Positions 29,307 to 39,713 are shown, counted from the stretch's first letter. The stretch is 64,000 bases of DNA from Pseudomonas rubra (GCF_028656935.1 NZ_JAMDGZ010000047.1:113868-177867); one strand, 5' to 3'. A program made the numbers and translations. Notes: generated by a model not told the origin, from the sequence alone.

Positions 29307-30017
29307 ATGCTTGAGCTTCAGCGCCCCGACACCCTGGTCGAACGGGTTGTCGGTGCCATCCGCGCCGAAATCGATTCTGGTCGCCTGGCGGCCGAATCGC
29401 GCCTGCCTACCGAACAGCAACTGGCTGAGCAATTGAACGTCAGCCGCTCGGTGGTGCGCGAGGCTGTGGCCCAGCTCAAGGCAGATGGCGTGCTGATCGC
29501 CCGTCGCGGCCTGGGTTCGTATATTTCGCAAACCCCGACCGGCACGGTGTTCCGCTTCCCGTCAGCCCAGGGTCGCAGCCCGGACCTGGTACAGATGTTC
29601 GAAGTGCGCCTGTGGATCGAGACCCAGGCTGCCTCGGTGGCGGCCCAGCGCCGCGACGCCGCCGACCTTGCGCGGATGAGCAAGGCCCTGCAAGAGATGC
29701 TCGATAAACGCTGCGACTTTGCCGTGGCCGCCGCTGCCGATGTCGAATTCCACCGCGCCATCGCCGAAGCCAGCAAGAACGATTACTTCGTCGCCTTCCA
29801 TGATTTTCTCCGCGGCCAGCTGGCCGCTGCGCGTAAAACCGCCTGGGAAAACTCGGCGGTGCATTCGGTAGGCGGCTCGGCCGATGCCCACCGCGAACAC
29901 CAGGCGCTGTACCAGGCCATCGCCGATGGCGACCGGGTCGCCGCGGCTGCCTGCGCCGAAGCACACCTGCGGGCCTCGGCCAAACGCCTGAAACTGGACT
30001 TGCCGAATATCGACTGA
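29307..30017 (+). CDS. lhgR: GntR/FadR-family regulator, probably the L-2-hydroxyglutarate repressor
   Basis: 236 residues: winged helix at about 8-75 (LPTEQQLAEQLNVSRSVVRE) and an all-helical FCD ligand domain at about 90-220 with the metal-binding type residues (D..H in DVEFHRAIAEAS, later H residues in SADAHREHQALY). Adjacent to lhgO and preceded by an operator that is repeated before lhgO, so it likely represses both and is induced by L-2-hydroxyglutarate. An L-2-hydroxyglutarate-responsive LhgR has been described from P. putida. The exact ligand here is inferred. Confidence 0.82.
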   Translation: MLELQRPDTLVERVVGAIRAEIDSGRLAAESRLPTEQQLAEQLNVSRSVVREAVAQLKADGVLIARRGLGSYISQTPTGTVFRFPSAQGRSPDLVQMFEVRLWIETQAASVAAQRRDAADLARMSKALQEMLDKRCDFAVAAAADVEFHRAIAEASKNDYFVAFHDFLRGQLAAARKTAWENSAVHSVGGSADAHREHQALYQAIADGDRVAAAACAEAHLRASAKRLKLDLPNID

Positions 30018-30068
30018 AACCCCTGTTTAGTAGGCGCTGCTGCATGGCGCCCATTTATTTGCCCTACC

Positions 30069-30079
30069 TAGTCTGACAA
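30069..30079. promoter_or_regulatory. Putative GntR/FadR-family operator upstream of lhgO
   Basis: TAGTCTGACAA matches TNGTNNNACNA and is followed by the same CCTGAT flank as the site before lhgR. It lies 47 bases before lhgO, a position suitable for blocking transcription. Confidence 0.7.
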
Positions 30080-30126
30080 CCTGATAAGCAGACGCTCTGA
30101 TAAGAACAAACCAAGGTGACACCTGC

Positions 30127-31320
30127 ATGATCTACGACTATTGCATCATCGGCGGCGGCATCGTCGGCCTCGCCACCGCCATGGCCCTGCTCGAACGCCA
30201 GCCCGGCGCCTCGCTGCTGATCCTGGAAAAGGAAAGCAGCCTGGGCAAGCACCAGACGGGCCACAACAGCGGGGTGATCCACGCAGGGATCTACTACGCC
30301 CCGGGTAGCCTCAAGGCCGACCTGTGCAAGCGTGGCGCTCAGGCCACCAAGGATTTCTGCACTGAGCACCAGATCAAGTTCGAGGTCTGCGGCAAGCTGC
30401 TGGTGGCGTCCACGCCGCTGGAAGTCGAGCGCATGCACGCTCTGTACGAGCGCTCGCAGCAGAACGGCCTGAAGGTCGAGCAACTGGATGCCCAGGAACT
30501 GCAACGGCGCGAGCCAAACATCGTCGGTCTCGGCGGCCTGTTCCTCGATGCCACCGGTATCGTCGACTACAAGCAGGTCTGTGACGCCATGGCCCGGGTC
30601 ATCCAGCGATTTGGCGGCGAAGTGCAACTGCAGACCACCGTGCGGTCCATCGTCGAAACCACCGACAAGGTCACCATCAGCAGCGACGACAAGGCCTGGA
30701 GCGCCCGCCAACTGGTGGCCTGTGCCGGCCTGCAATCCGACCGCCTGGCAAGCCTGGCCGGGGTCAAGATCGACCACCAGATCATCCCCTTTCGCGGTGA
30801 ATACTTCCGCCTGCCAGCAGCCAAGAACGACATCGTCAACCACCTGATCTACCCGATCCCCGATCCGGAACTGCCGTTTCTTGGCGTGCACCTGACGCGG
30901 ATGATCGACGGCAGCGTGACGGTCGGGCCCAACGCCGTACTGGGCCTGGGCCGGGAGAACTACAAGAAGTTCTCGGTGAACTGGCGCGATGTGGCCGAGT
31001 ACGCAAGCTTTCCGGGGTTCTGGAAAACCATCTGGAACAACCTGGGCTCCGGCACCGCCGAGATGAAGAACTCGCTGTTCAAAAGCGGCTACCTGGAGCA
31101 ATGCCGCAAATATTGCCCATCGCTGAGCGTCGAGGATCTGCAGCCCTACGAAGCCGGTATTCGCGCCCAGGCGGTGATGCGCGACGGCACCTTGGTGCAC
31201 GACTTCCTGTTCGCCGAGACCCCGCGCATGGTGCACGTCTGCAATGCGCCGTCACCGGCAGCCACCTCGGCTATCCCGATCGGCCAGATGATCGCCGAGA
31301 AAATCCTCAAAGCCCGCTGA
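30127..31320 (+). CDS. lhgO: L-2-hydroxyglutarate oxidase/dehydrogenase
   Basis: 397 residues. Dinucleotide-binding FAD motif YCIIGGGIVGLATAMALLE at the N-terminus, KHQTGHNSGVIHAGIYY characteristic of LhgO, and a C-terminal Gly/Pro-rich end (NAPSPAATSAIPIG). Oxidises L-2-hydroxyglutarate to 2-oxoglutarate, passing electrons to the respiratory chain. In P. putida KT2440 it follows csiD, the glutarate hydroxylase; no csiD is present here. The next gene is an organic-acid transporter 46 bases downstream. Confidence 0.95.
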   Translation: MIYDYCIIGGGIVGLATAMALLERQPGASLLILEKESSLGKHQTGHNSGVIHAGIYYAPGSLKADLCKRGAQATKDFCTEHQIKFEVCGKLLVASTPLEVERMHALYERSQQNGLKVEQLDAQELQRREPNIVGLGGLFLDATGIVDYKQVCDAMARVIQRFGGEVQLQTTVRSIVETTDKVTISSDDKAWSARQLVACAGLQSDRLASLAGVKIDHQIIPFRGEYFRLPAAKNDIVNHLIYPIPDPELPFLGVHLTRMIDGSVTVGPNAVLGLGRENYKKFSVNWRDVAEYASFPGFWKTIWNNLGSGTAEMKNSLFKSGYLEQCRKYCPSLSVEDLQPYEAGIRAQAVMRDGTLVHDFLFAETPRMVHVCNAPSPAATSAIPIGQMIAEKILKAR

Positions 31321-31366
31321 AACCCTGCTGCACACCATAACTACAAAGACAAAAAGGAACTCACTG

Positions 31367-32695
31367 ATGTCGGTACATGAGGCGGCTGCGGCCGCGAGCG
31401 AAACCCCGGAACAGAAACGCAAGCGCCTGCGCAAGGTCGCCGCCGCGACCATCTTCGGCTCGATGCTGGAGTGGTACGACTTCTACCTGTACGCAACCAT
31501 GGCGGCGATCGTCTTCTCGAAGATCTTCTTCGACCCGAGTAATCCGGCGGTTGCATCGCTGCTGGCGTTTTCCACCTTCGCCATCGGCTTTATCGCCCGC
31601 CCCTTCGGCGGCGTGCTGTTCGGCTACCTGGGCGACCGCTTCGGGCGCAAGCAGGTGCTGGTCATCACCTTCTGCATGATGGGCGTGTGCACCGCCCTGA
31701 TCGGCCTGATCCCCAGCTATGCCTCGATCGGTATCTGGGCGCCGATCATCCTCGTGCTGGTGCGCATCATTCAGGGCCTGGGCGCCGGCGCCGAGCTCTC
31801 TGGCGCGGCGGTGACCTCCTACGAGCACGCCAGCGAAGGCAAGCGCGGCAGCCAGGGCGCGTGGCCGGCGCTGGGCTTGAACCTGGGCCTGCTGCTGTCG
31901 TCGCTGACCGTGTACCTGCTGACCATGAACGGCAACGAATTCCTGCTTGCCGGCGGCTGGCGCATCCCGTTCATCTGCAGCATCGTGCTGGTCGGCGTTG
32001 GCTTGTGGGTGCGTAAAAGCATCCCGGAAACCCCGGACTTCAAGGAACTGGACAAAACCCCGGCCCAGCGCCAGGAGTCGCCGCTCAAGCTGCTGTTTCG
32101 CAACGACCTCAAGGGCCTGGCCGTGGTGTTCTTCGTGGCCATCGGCTACAACGCCCTGAGCTACATCTTCAAGACCTTCTCGCTGGCCTACCTGACCCAG
32201 TACAAGGGCGTCGAAGCCCACGTCACCTCGCTATCGGTGACCATCGCCAGCCTGGTGGCAATCATCGCCGTGCCGTGCTTCGGCTGGCTGTGCGACAAAT
32301 GGAGCAGCAAGACCGTACTGATGCTCGGCGGGATGTTCTCGGTGCTGTTCGCCTACCCGTTCCTGAGCCTGCTCAATACCGGCGAGCCGATGATGATCTA
32401 CCTGGCAATTGCCATCGGTACCGGCATCCTCGCACCGATGATGTTCGCCCCTCAGGGCTCGTTCCTCAGCCGCCAGTTCCCGACCCAGACCCGCTCCTCG
32501 GGCTTTGGTACCGGGCGCGAGATCGGCACGGCCGTGGCCGGTGGCCTGGCGCCGCTGGGCGGCCTGGCACTGGTGGCAAGCTCGGCGACCCACTCCACCG
32601 ACGGCGTGGCGCTGATCCTGGTGGTGGCGGCGGTGTTTGTGGTGGTGTTTGCCCTGTGTGACCAGGGGCGCAAGCATTCCAATTTCAAGAACTGA
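31367..32695 (+). CDS. MFS transporter of the metabolite:H+ symporter family (2-oxoglutarate permease-like)
   Basis: 442 residues, twelve membrane segments. Carries the MHS signatures GSMLEWYDFYLYA near residue 30 and FGYLGDRFGRKQVL near 85-98. Relatives import 2-oxoglutarate, citrate, proline/betaine or shikimate. Its placement directly behind lhgO suggests import of L-2-hydroxyglutarate or a related dicarboxylate. AAGGA ribosome-binding site upstream of ATG. No terminator separates it from lhgO. Confidence 0.88.
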   Translation: MSVHEAAAAASETPEQKRKRLRKVAAATIFGSMLEWYDFYLYATMAAIVFSKIFFDPSNPAVASLLAFSTFAIGFIARPFGGVLFGYLGDRFGRKQVLVITFCMMGVCTALIGLIPSYASIGIWAPIILVLVRIIQGLGAGAELSGAAVTSYEHASEGKRGSQGAWPALGLNLGLLLSSLTVYLLTMNGNEFLLAGGWRIPFICSIVLVGVGLWVRKSIPETPDFKELDKTPAQRQESPLKLLFRNDLKGLAVVFFVAIGYNALSYIFKTFSLAYLTQYKGVEAHVTSLSVTIASLVAIIAVPCFGWLCDKWSSKTVLMLGGMFSVLFAYPFLSLLNTGEPMMIYLAIAIGTGILAPMMFAPQGSFLSRQFPTQTRSSGFGTGREIGTAVAGGLAPLGGLALVASSATHSTDGVALILVVAAVFVVVFALCDQGRKHSNFKN

Positions 32696-32704
32696 GTGAT
32701 CCTT

Positions 32705-32763
32705 ATCGCCGGGCAAGCCCGCTCCCTCCGAGATCACCAGTGGGAGCGGGCTTGCCCCGCGAT
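32705..32763. repeat. REP-type inverted repeat (GGGCAAGCCCGCTCCC class)
   Basis: Imperfect arms CGCCGGGCAAGCCCGCTCCC and GGGAGCGGGCTTGCCCCGCG face each other over a 15-base loop. It lies just after the MFS gene and may stop its transcript. Confidence 0.88.
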
Positions 32764-32853
32764 GCTTTTCGACCCCGGATGGATTAAAGTATCAGCCCCC
32801 GCCCGGGCGCTTTTACGCTGCACGCCCTGGCTTTTTTCCAGGAACCTTCAACG

Positions 32854-33813
<960 letters not shown>

Positions 33814-33817
33814 ACCC

Positions 33818-34762
33818 ATGCCCAATCGCCTGCTGGCCGCGCCCGGAATCCGTATCAGCCTCGCCGAGCTGATCGAGATGCGTCATCGCGTGCGCGAAGT
33901 GCAGCTGTTCTCCCGGCCCGGTCAACGCAGCCCGCTGGTGGGCCTGCACCACTCGAAACTGCGCGGTCGCGGGGTCGACTTCGACCAGGTGCGGGTCTAC
34001 CAGGCCGGCGACGATGTGCGCAACATCGACTGGCGAGTGACCGCGCGCACCCAGGAGCCGCACACCAAGCTGTTCCATGAGGAGCGCGAGCGACCGATCT
34101 TCATTCTGGTCGAACAAAGCCAGCGGTTGTTCTTCGGCTCCGGGCTGATGTTCAAGTCGGTGCTCGCCGCCCAGGCCGCAGCGCTGATCGGCTGGGCGGC
34201 GCTGGGCCACAACGATCGCATTGGCGGCCTGGTGTTCGGCGACAACGAGCACTATGAGATCAAGCCGCGGCGCAGCAAGCAGAGCTTGCTGCAACTCCTC
34301 AACCGCCTGGCGCGGGTCAACCAGTCGCTGCACACCGAAGCCGCGCCCCAAGCCGACAGCCTCGGCATTGCCCTGCGCCGCGCCCGCGAAGTGCTGCGCC
34401 CGGGCAGCCTGGCAATCATAATCTGCGACGAGCGTGCGCTGACGCCTGCGGTCGAGCAGCAATTGAGCCTGCTCTCGCGCCATTGCGACCTGCTGCTGCT
34501 ACCGCTGTCCGACCCGCTCGACCATGCCCTGCCCGCCGCCGGACTGCTGCGTTTTGCCCAGCACGGCGCCCAGCTGGAACTCGACACCCTCGACCCGACC
34601 CTGCGCAAAAGCTACCGCCAGCAAAGCGAAGCACGCATCGAGCGCTGGGAACTGCTGGCGCAAAAGCTGCGGGTAGTGCTGATGCCCTTGAGCACCCAGA
34701 GCGAGATGATCGAGCAGTTGCGCGAGTACCTCAACGCCCAGCGACCGGGGAAAACCTCGTGA
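33818..34762 (+). CDS. DUF58 domain protein (VWA-like)
   Basis: 314 residues. Central DUF58 signature HHSKLRGRGVDFDQVRVYQAGDDVRNIDWRVTA in residues about 45-80, followed by a degenerate VWA fold. No membrane segment is apparent. DUF58 proteins regularly follow MoxR and are thought to be its partner in assembling envelope complexes. Overlaps the next gene by GTGA. The substrate is unknown. Confidence 0.93.
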   Translation: MPNRLLAAPGIRISLAELIEMRHRVREVQLFSRPGQRSPLVGLHHSKLRGRGVDFDQVRVYQAGDDVRNIDWRVTARTQEPHTKLFHEERERPIFILVEQSQRLFFGSGLMFKSVLAAQAAALIGWAALGHNDRIGGLVFGDNEHYEIKPRRSKQSLLQLLNRLARVNQSLHTEAAPQADSLGIALRRAREVLRPGSLAIIICDERALTPAVEQQLSLLSRHCDLLLLPLSDPLDHALPAAGLLRFAQHGAQLELDTLDPTLRKSYRQQSEARIERWELLAQKLRVVLMPLSTQSEMIEQLREYLNAQRPGKTS

Positions 34763-35253
34763 ACCCGCTCGATCAGTTGCAGCCATTGATTGCCCCACCC
34801 GCCATCGGCCTGTGGCCGCTGGCCCCGGGTTGGTGGGCGCTGTTGTTGCTGCTGCCGCTGCTCGGCTGGGGCCTGTGGCGCCTGCGCCATTGGCGTCCGG
34901 GCAAAAAAACCATCGTGCGCGCCGAACTGCCGCTGGACCCGGTGCGCATCGAGGCCCTGGCCGAACTTGCGCGCCTGCCCAAACCCTACGACGGCGCCCC
35001 GGCCGGGGCCTGGCTGCAGCAGATCAACGCCCTGCTCAAGCGCCTGTGCCGTACCCATTACCCGGGCAGCCACAGCCACACCCTCAACGGCCGCCAATGG
35101 CTGGCGTTTCTGGATAACCGCTGCCCGGCCGCCGGCCTGACCCGCTGGATGGTGCTGGTCGAAGGCGCCTACAAGCCCGAATGCAAACTCGACGACAAAG
35201 CCATCAATGGCCTCAATCAGTCGGTCGAAACCTGGATCCGCAAACATGTTTGA
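34759..35253 (+). CDS. DUF4381 membrane protein
   Basis: 164 residues from a GTG at 34759 overlapping the DUF58 stop (GTGA). One membrane helix at about 22-42 (WWALLLLLPLLGWGLWRL), then a helical cytoplasmic domain containing WLQQINALLKRLCRTHY and ALNGRQWLAFLD-like sequence typical of DUF4381. The family is found between DUF58 and BatA genes in proteobacterial MoxR operons. The end overlaps the next gene by 8 bases. Confidence 0.88.
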   Translation: MNPLDQLQPLIAPPAIGLWPLAPGWWALLLLLPLLGWGLWRLRHWRPGKKTIVRAELPLDPVRIEALAELARLPKPYDGAPAGAWLQQINALLKRLCRTHYPGSHSHTLNGRQWLAFLDNRCPAAGLTRWMVLVEGAYKPECKLDDKAINGLNQSVETWIRKHV

Positions 35254-36322
35254 ACTGGCCTGGCCGTGGATCTTCGTGCTGCTGCCGCTGCCCTGGCTCG
35301 CACGCCTGCTGCTGCCCGCCGCCGACAGTGGCGAGCCGGTGCTCAAGGTCAGTTTTCTCGACGAACTCGAAGGCCTGGCCGGGCGCCGGGCACGCCTGAA
35401 CCTGCCGACCTGGCGCCAGCAGGCGCCCTTCGTGCTGGTCTGGTTGCTGCTGCTGTTTGCCGCCGCCCGCCCACAATGGCTTGGCGAGCCACTGCCGGTG
35501 GCCGCCAGTGGCCGCGACCTGCTGGTGGCGGTGGACGTTTCCGGCTCCATGGATTTCCCCGACATGCAATGGCAGGGCGAGGACATCAGCCGCCTGAACC
35601 TGGTCAAGGCCCTGCTCGGCGACTTTCTCGAAGAACGCCAGGGCGACCGGGTCGGCCTGATCCTGTTCGGCAGCCAGGCTTACCTGCAAGCGCCTTTGAC
35701 CTTTGACCGGCGCACCGTACGCACCTTCCTCGACGAAGCGCAGATTGGCATCGCCGGCAAGAATACCGCCATCGGCGACGCCATTGGCCTGGCCCTCAAG
35801 CGCCTGCGCCAACGCCCGGCGCAGAGCCGCGTGCTGGTCCTGGTGACCGACGGCGCCAACAACGGCGGGCAGATCCATCCACTGACTGCCGCTCGCCTGG
35901 CCGCCCAGGAAAACGTGCGCATCTACACCATCGGCATCGGCGCCGACCCGGAGCAAACCGGCACTGCCGGGCTGCTGGGGATCAACCCGAGCCTGGACCT
36001 GGACGAAGCCTCGCTCAAGGAAATCGCTGAACTGACCGGTGGCAGCTACTTCCGCGCCCACAACGGCCAGGAACTGAGCGCCATTGGTGAAGCGCTCGAT
36101 CGCCTGGAACCGGTGGCCCAGCAACCGACCCAGGCGCGCACCGCCCAGCCGCTTTACAGCTGGCCTCTGGCCCTGGCCTTGGTGCTGAGCCTGCTGTTGG
36201 TGATTGCCCAGCAATGGCCGGATAACCTGCTGCAGCGGCTGCTGCGCCGACCGCGCTTTTTGCAGCCGCACCCGCACTGGCGCCAGCGCCTGCAACGGCT
36301 GCGCCTGAGGAGACGGCGATGA
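35246..36322 (+). CDS. batA: BatA-type VWA membrane protein
   Basis: 358 residues from ATG 35246. Two N-terminal hydrophobic segments (about 3-20 and 58-75), a VWA domain with intact MIDAS motif D97-V-S-G-S101 and the distal VLVTDGANNGG, then a C-terminal membrane helix near 305-325 and a basic tail. Aerotolerance-operon BatA proteins form an inner-membrane complex with BatB and BatD, loaded by MoxR. The start overlaps DUF4381 by 8 bases and the end overlaps the next gene by 4. Confidence 0.93.
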   Translation: MFELAWPWIFVLLPLPWLARLLLPAADSGEPVLKVSFLDELEGLAGRRARLNLPTWRQQAPFVLVWLLLLFAAARPQWLGEPLPVAASGRDLLVAVDVSGSMDFPDMQWQGEDISRLNLVKALLGDFLEERQGDRVGLILFGSQAYLQAPLTFDRRTVRTFLDEAQIGIAGKNTAIGDAIGLALKRLRQRPAQSRVLVLVTDGANNGGQIHPLTAARLAAQENVRIYTIGIGADPEQTGTAGLLGINPSLDLDEASLKEIAELTGGSYFRAHNGQELSAIGEALDRLEPVAQQPTQARTAQPLYSWPLALALVLSLLLVIAQQWPDNLLQRLLRRPRFLQPHPHWRQRLQRLRLRRRR

Positions 36323-38040
36323 GCGAATGGTGGCCACAATGGCTGCGCCCACTCTGGCTGGTCATCCTGCCACTGCTGGCCTGGCTGCTCTGGAAGCTCT
36401 GGCACCGGCAGAAACGCGCCGGCCGCTGGCAGATGATCCTGCCAGCGGCCTTTCATGCCGTGCTGCTCGGTGGCGGCAACGGCCGCGACAGTAAGCTGCC
36501 GTGGATTGCCCTCGGCCTGGCCTGGCTGTTGACCGTGCTGGCGCTGGTGGGCCCAAGCTGGCAACGCCTGGAAGACCCCCGCCAGCGCCCCGCCGACCCG
36601 CTGGTGATCCTGCTCGAGCTGACCCCGCAGATGCGTGCCGACGACGCCGCGCCAAGCCGTCTGGAACAGGCCCGGCGCAAGATCCTCGACCTGCTCGAAC
36701 ACCGCCGTGACAGCCAGACGGCAATCATCGTCTACGCTGGCAGCGCCCACACCCTGGTGCCGCTGTCCGATGACCTGGCCACCAGCCGCAACCTGCTCGA
36801 AGCCCTGGACCCTGCGATCATGCCGCAAGCCGGGCAACGCGCCGACCTTGCCGTGCGCAAGGGCCTGGCCCTGCTCGCCCAGGCCGGGCTTGGCCAGGGC
36901 CGGCTGCTGCTGATCGGCTCCTCGCTCGATACCGAGGAACGCCAGGGCATCGTCCAGGCCCTCGGCCGCCAGGGCCCAAGCTTGCTGATGCTGGGTGTCG
37001 GCAGCGCTGAAGGTGCGCCGGTCAAACAGGCCAACGGCGAGTTCATCAAGGACGATCAGGGCGGGATTCTCTTGCCGCGCCTGGACAGCAGTAGCCTCAA
37101 GGCTTTTATCAACAGCACGGGCGGGCGCTACCGCAGCGCCCGCATCGACGACCTCGACCTGCGCGGCCTGCGCCTGTTCGACAACCCACGCAGCCTGCAC
37201 GACGATGGTCAGACCGTGCAGCTCGACAGTTGGGCCGACCAGGGTTACTGGCTGCTGCTGCCCTTGTTGTTGCTGGCCGCCTGCGCCGGGCGCCGCGGCT
37301 GGCTGTTCTGCCTGCCCCTGCTGCTGGCACTGCCGCAGCCAAGCTACGCCTTCGAGTTCAACGACCTGTGGCTACGCCCCGACCAGCAGGGCCAGCACCT
37401 GCTCGAACAGCAGCGTCCGGCCGACGCCGCGCGGCGCTTCGAAGACCCGCAGTGGAAAGGCCTGGCGCTGTATGAAGCCGGAGACTTCAACGGTGCCGCG
37501 CGCCAGTTCGCCCGGGGCAACAGCGCCGCCGACCATTACAATCGCGGCAATGCGCTGGCCCGCAGCGGTGAGCTGGAGGCTGCGCTGGACGCCTATGAAC
37601 AGGCCCTGGAGCGCCAGCCGGAACTGCAACCGGCACTGGCCAACAAGGCCTTGGTCGAACAGTTGCTGCAACAACGCCAGGCCGAACAAGTGCCCGAGCA
37701 GCCGCCAGAAGATAATCAACAGAGCGACCCCAACAGCAACAGCGACAACGCCAGCAGCGCGCAGAACGCCCAGGACCAGGCCGCGGCAAAACCTGTACAG
37801 GATCCGCACGACGCGGCCAAGCCTGAGGACAGCAGCGATGACCAGGCGCAGAACAGCGAAAGCGGCGCTGACGACGAAGACACCACCCGGCCGCCCCAGC
37901 GCCCGACCGAGGGCAGCCTCGATGCCGAGCAGCGCCAGGCGCTGGAACAATGGCTGCGGCAGATTCCGGACAACCCTTCCGAGCTGTTGCGGCGTAAATT
38001 CTGGTATGAACAGCAACAACATCAGGAACCCCATCAATGA
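36319..38040 (+). CDS. batB: BatB/BatC fusion: VWA domain plus TPR and acidic tail
   Basis: 573 residues. N-terminal membrane helices (about 12-27, 62-80), a VWA domain (about 94-290), another membrane segment near 310-345, then a TPR at about 404-440 (DHYNRGNALARSGELEAALDAY) and a Gln/Asn/Asp/Ser-rich tail. The MIDAS is degenerate: the expected D-x-S-x-S reads E100-L-T-P-Q104. It thus probably cannot bind metal in the usual way. The TPR unit corresponds to BatC of other bacteria. ATGA overlap with batD. Confidence 0.9.
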   Translation: MSEWWPQWLRPLWLVILPLLAWLLWKLWHRQKRAGRWQMILPAAFHAVLLGGGNGRDSKLPWIALGLAWLLTVLALVGPSWQRLEDPRQRPADPLVILLELTPQMRADDAAPSRLEQARRKILDLLEHRRDSQTAIIVYAGSAHTLVPLSDDLATSRNLLEALDPAIMPQAGQRADLAVRKGLALLAQAGLGQGRLLLIGSSLDTEERQGIVQALGRQGPSLLMLGVGSAEGAPVKQANGEFIKDDQGGILLPRLDSSSLKAFINSTGGRYRSARIDDLDLRGLRLFDNPRSLHDDGQTVQLDSWADQGYWLLLPLLLLAACAGRRGWLFCLPLLLALPQPSYAFEFNDLWLRPDQQGQHLLEQQRPADAARRFEDPQWKGLALYEAGDFNGAARQFARGNSAADHYNRGNALARSGELEAALDAYEQALERQPELQPALANKALVEQLLQQRQAEQVPEQPPEDNQQSDPNSNSDNASSAQNAQDQAAAKPVQDPHDAAKPEDSSDDQAQNSESGADDEDTTRPPQRPTEGSLDAEQRQALEQWLRQIPDNPSELLRRKFWYEQQQHQEPHQ

Positions 38041-39662
38041 GTCGCGCTTGCGCCCTGGTCTTCAGCCTCTTTCTCGCCCTGCAGGTGCAGGCGGCGGCGC
38101 TGCTCGCCAGCGTCGACCGTACACGCCTGAATGCAGGCGAAACCCTTGAGCTGACCCTTGAGACCCAGGACGTGACCCAGTTCGGCAAACCCGACCTGTC
38201 GCCGCTGGAGGCCAACTTCGAGGTACGCGGCACGCGCCAGGTCAACAGCCTCAACAGCCTTGACGAAAAAAACGCCAACACCCGCTGGATTGTCACCCTG
38301 CTGCCGCGCCAGAGCGGCAGCATAGAGATCCCCGCCCTGCAATTGGGTGAGGTGCGCAGCCAGCCCATCAGCCTGCAGATCCAGGCCAACCAGGTCAGCA
38401 GCGAAAACCACGGCCCGGTATTCATCGACGCCAGCCTCGACCAGCCGGAGATCTACGTCCAGGCCCAGGCGGTGCTGACCGTGAGCATCTATCATTCGGT
38501 GCCGCTGTACGACGACAGCAGCCTCAGCCCGCTGCAACTGGACAACGCCAAGGTCGAACCGCTGGGCGAGACCCGCACCTTCGAGAAACTCATCGACGGC
38601 GTGCGCCATGGCGTGATCGAGATGCGCTATGCGATCTACCCCCAGCAAAGCGGCGACCTGAAAATCCCCACCCTGACCTTCAGCGCCACCGCCGCGCAGA
38701 ACGACGCCGAGCAGGAACTCAACACCCCGCGCGCCGGCAAGCAGGTGCAGGTCAGCTCCACGCCGCTGGTGTTGACCGTCGACCCGATCCCGGCCGACTA
38801 CCCGGCCAATGCGGCGTGGCTGCCGGCCAACAGCCTGACCCTGGAAGAACACTGGAGCCCGGACCCGGCGCAGCAGCAGACGCAGATCGGCGACTCGCTG
38901 ACCCGCACCCTGATCCTTCAGGCCGAAGGCTTGTCCAGCGCCCAGTTGCCACCGCTGCCCGGCACCGAGGTCACCGGACTGCGCCGCTACCCGGACCAGC
39001 CGCAACTGCGCAACCAGGTCAACGACCGCGGCCTGCTCGGCGTGCGTGAAGAGCGCGAGGCGCTGGTACCCACCCACGCCGGCAAGCTGGAACTGCCGAG
39101 CCAGGAAGTGGTCTGGTGGAACACCCGTGAAGATCATCTGGAGCGCAGCAATTTGCCGGCGCGCAGCCTGCAGATCGAGGACAACCCGGCGTTGAGCGCC
39201 GACAAGCCAGCCAGCGTCGACCCGGTCACAGTGCAATCCTACCTGCTCTGGCCCTGGCAACTGAGCACCCTGGTGCTGGCCCTGACCACCCTGCTGGGCT
39301 TTGCCCTGTGGTGGCGGGCGCGCTCGCAACCAGCGGTGCTGCGCGCCGCACAAACCGGGCCAAGCCCGCGCACCCTGCTCGATGACCTCAAGCGCGCATG
39401 CCAGGCCAACGACCCGCAGGCGACGCGCCAGGCCCTGGATGCCTGGGCCCGTCAGCAACCGGAAACCCTGGCCGAGATGGCCGCGCGCTTCGTGCCGCTG
39501 TCCGATGCCCTTGATGGCCTCAACGGCGCGCTGTACAGCGAAAGCGGGCAGTATTGGCAAGGTGAAGAATTGTGGCGGGCCATCGGCACCATCCCGGCCG
39601 CCGAGCAGGTCCAGCCGGCACAGAGCGAGAACGGCAGTTTGCCGCCGCTGTACCCCAAATAA
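38037..39662 (+). CDS. batD: BatD-type protein (oxygen-tolerance family)
   Basis: 541 residues. A signal peptide (1-20, ending QVQA-AA) leads into beta-sandwich domains (VDRTRLNAGETLELTLETQD), followed by a membrane helix at about 400-420 (LLWPWQLSTLVLALTTLLGFALWW) and a cytoplasmic helical tail. This matches the BatD/DUF11-like family. It completes the MoxR-Bat operon. Role: partner of the BatA/BatB complex in the periplasm; the physiological target is not known. Confidence 0.9.
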   Translation: MSRACALVFSLFLALQVQAAALLASVDRTRLNAGETLELTLETQDVTQFGKPDLSPLEANFEVRGTRQVNSLNSLDEKNANTRWIVTLLPRQSGSIEIPALQLGEVRSQPISLQIQANQVSSENHGPVFIDASLDQPEIYVQAQAVLTVSIYHSVPLYDDSSLSPLQLDNAKVEPLGETRTFEKLIDGVRHGVIEMRYAIYPQQSGDLKIPTLTFSATAAQNDAEQELNTPRAGKQVQVSSTPLVLTVDPIPADYPANAAWLPANSLTLEEHWSPDPAQQQTQIGDSLTRTLILQAEGLSSAQLPPLPGTEVTGLRRYPDQPQLRNQVNDRGLLGVREEREALVPTHAGKLELPSQEVVWWNTREDHLERSNLPARSLQIEDNPALSADKPASVDPVTVQSYLLWPWQLSTLVLALTTLLGFALWWRARSQPAVLRAAQTGPSPRTLLDDLKRACQANDPQATRQALDAWARQQPETLAEMAARFVPLSDALDGLNGALYSESGQYWQGEELWRAIGTIPAAEQVQPAQSENGSLPPLYPK

Positions 39663-39713
39663 CCCCAAGGCATGGCGCCCCAGGCGCCACGCCGGCACAC
39701 TGCGGAACCCTTC

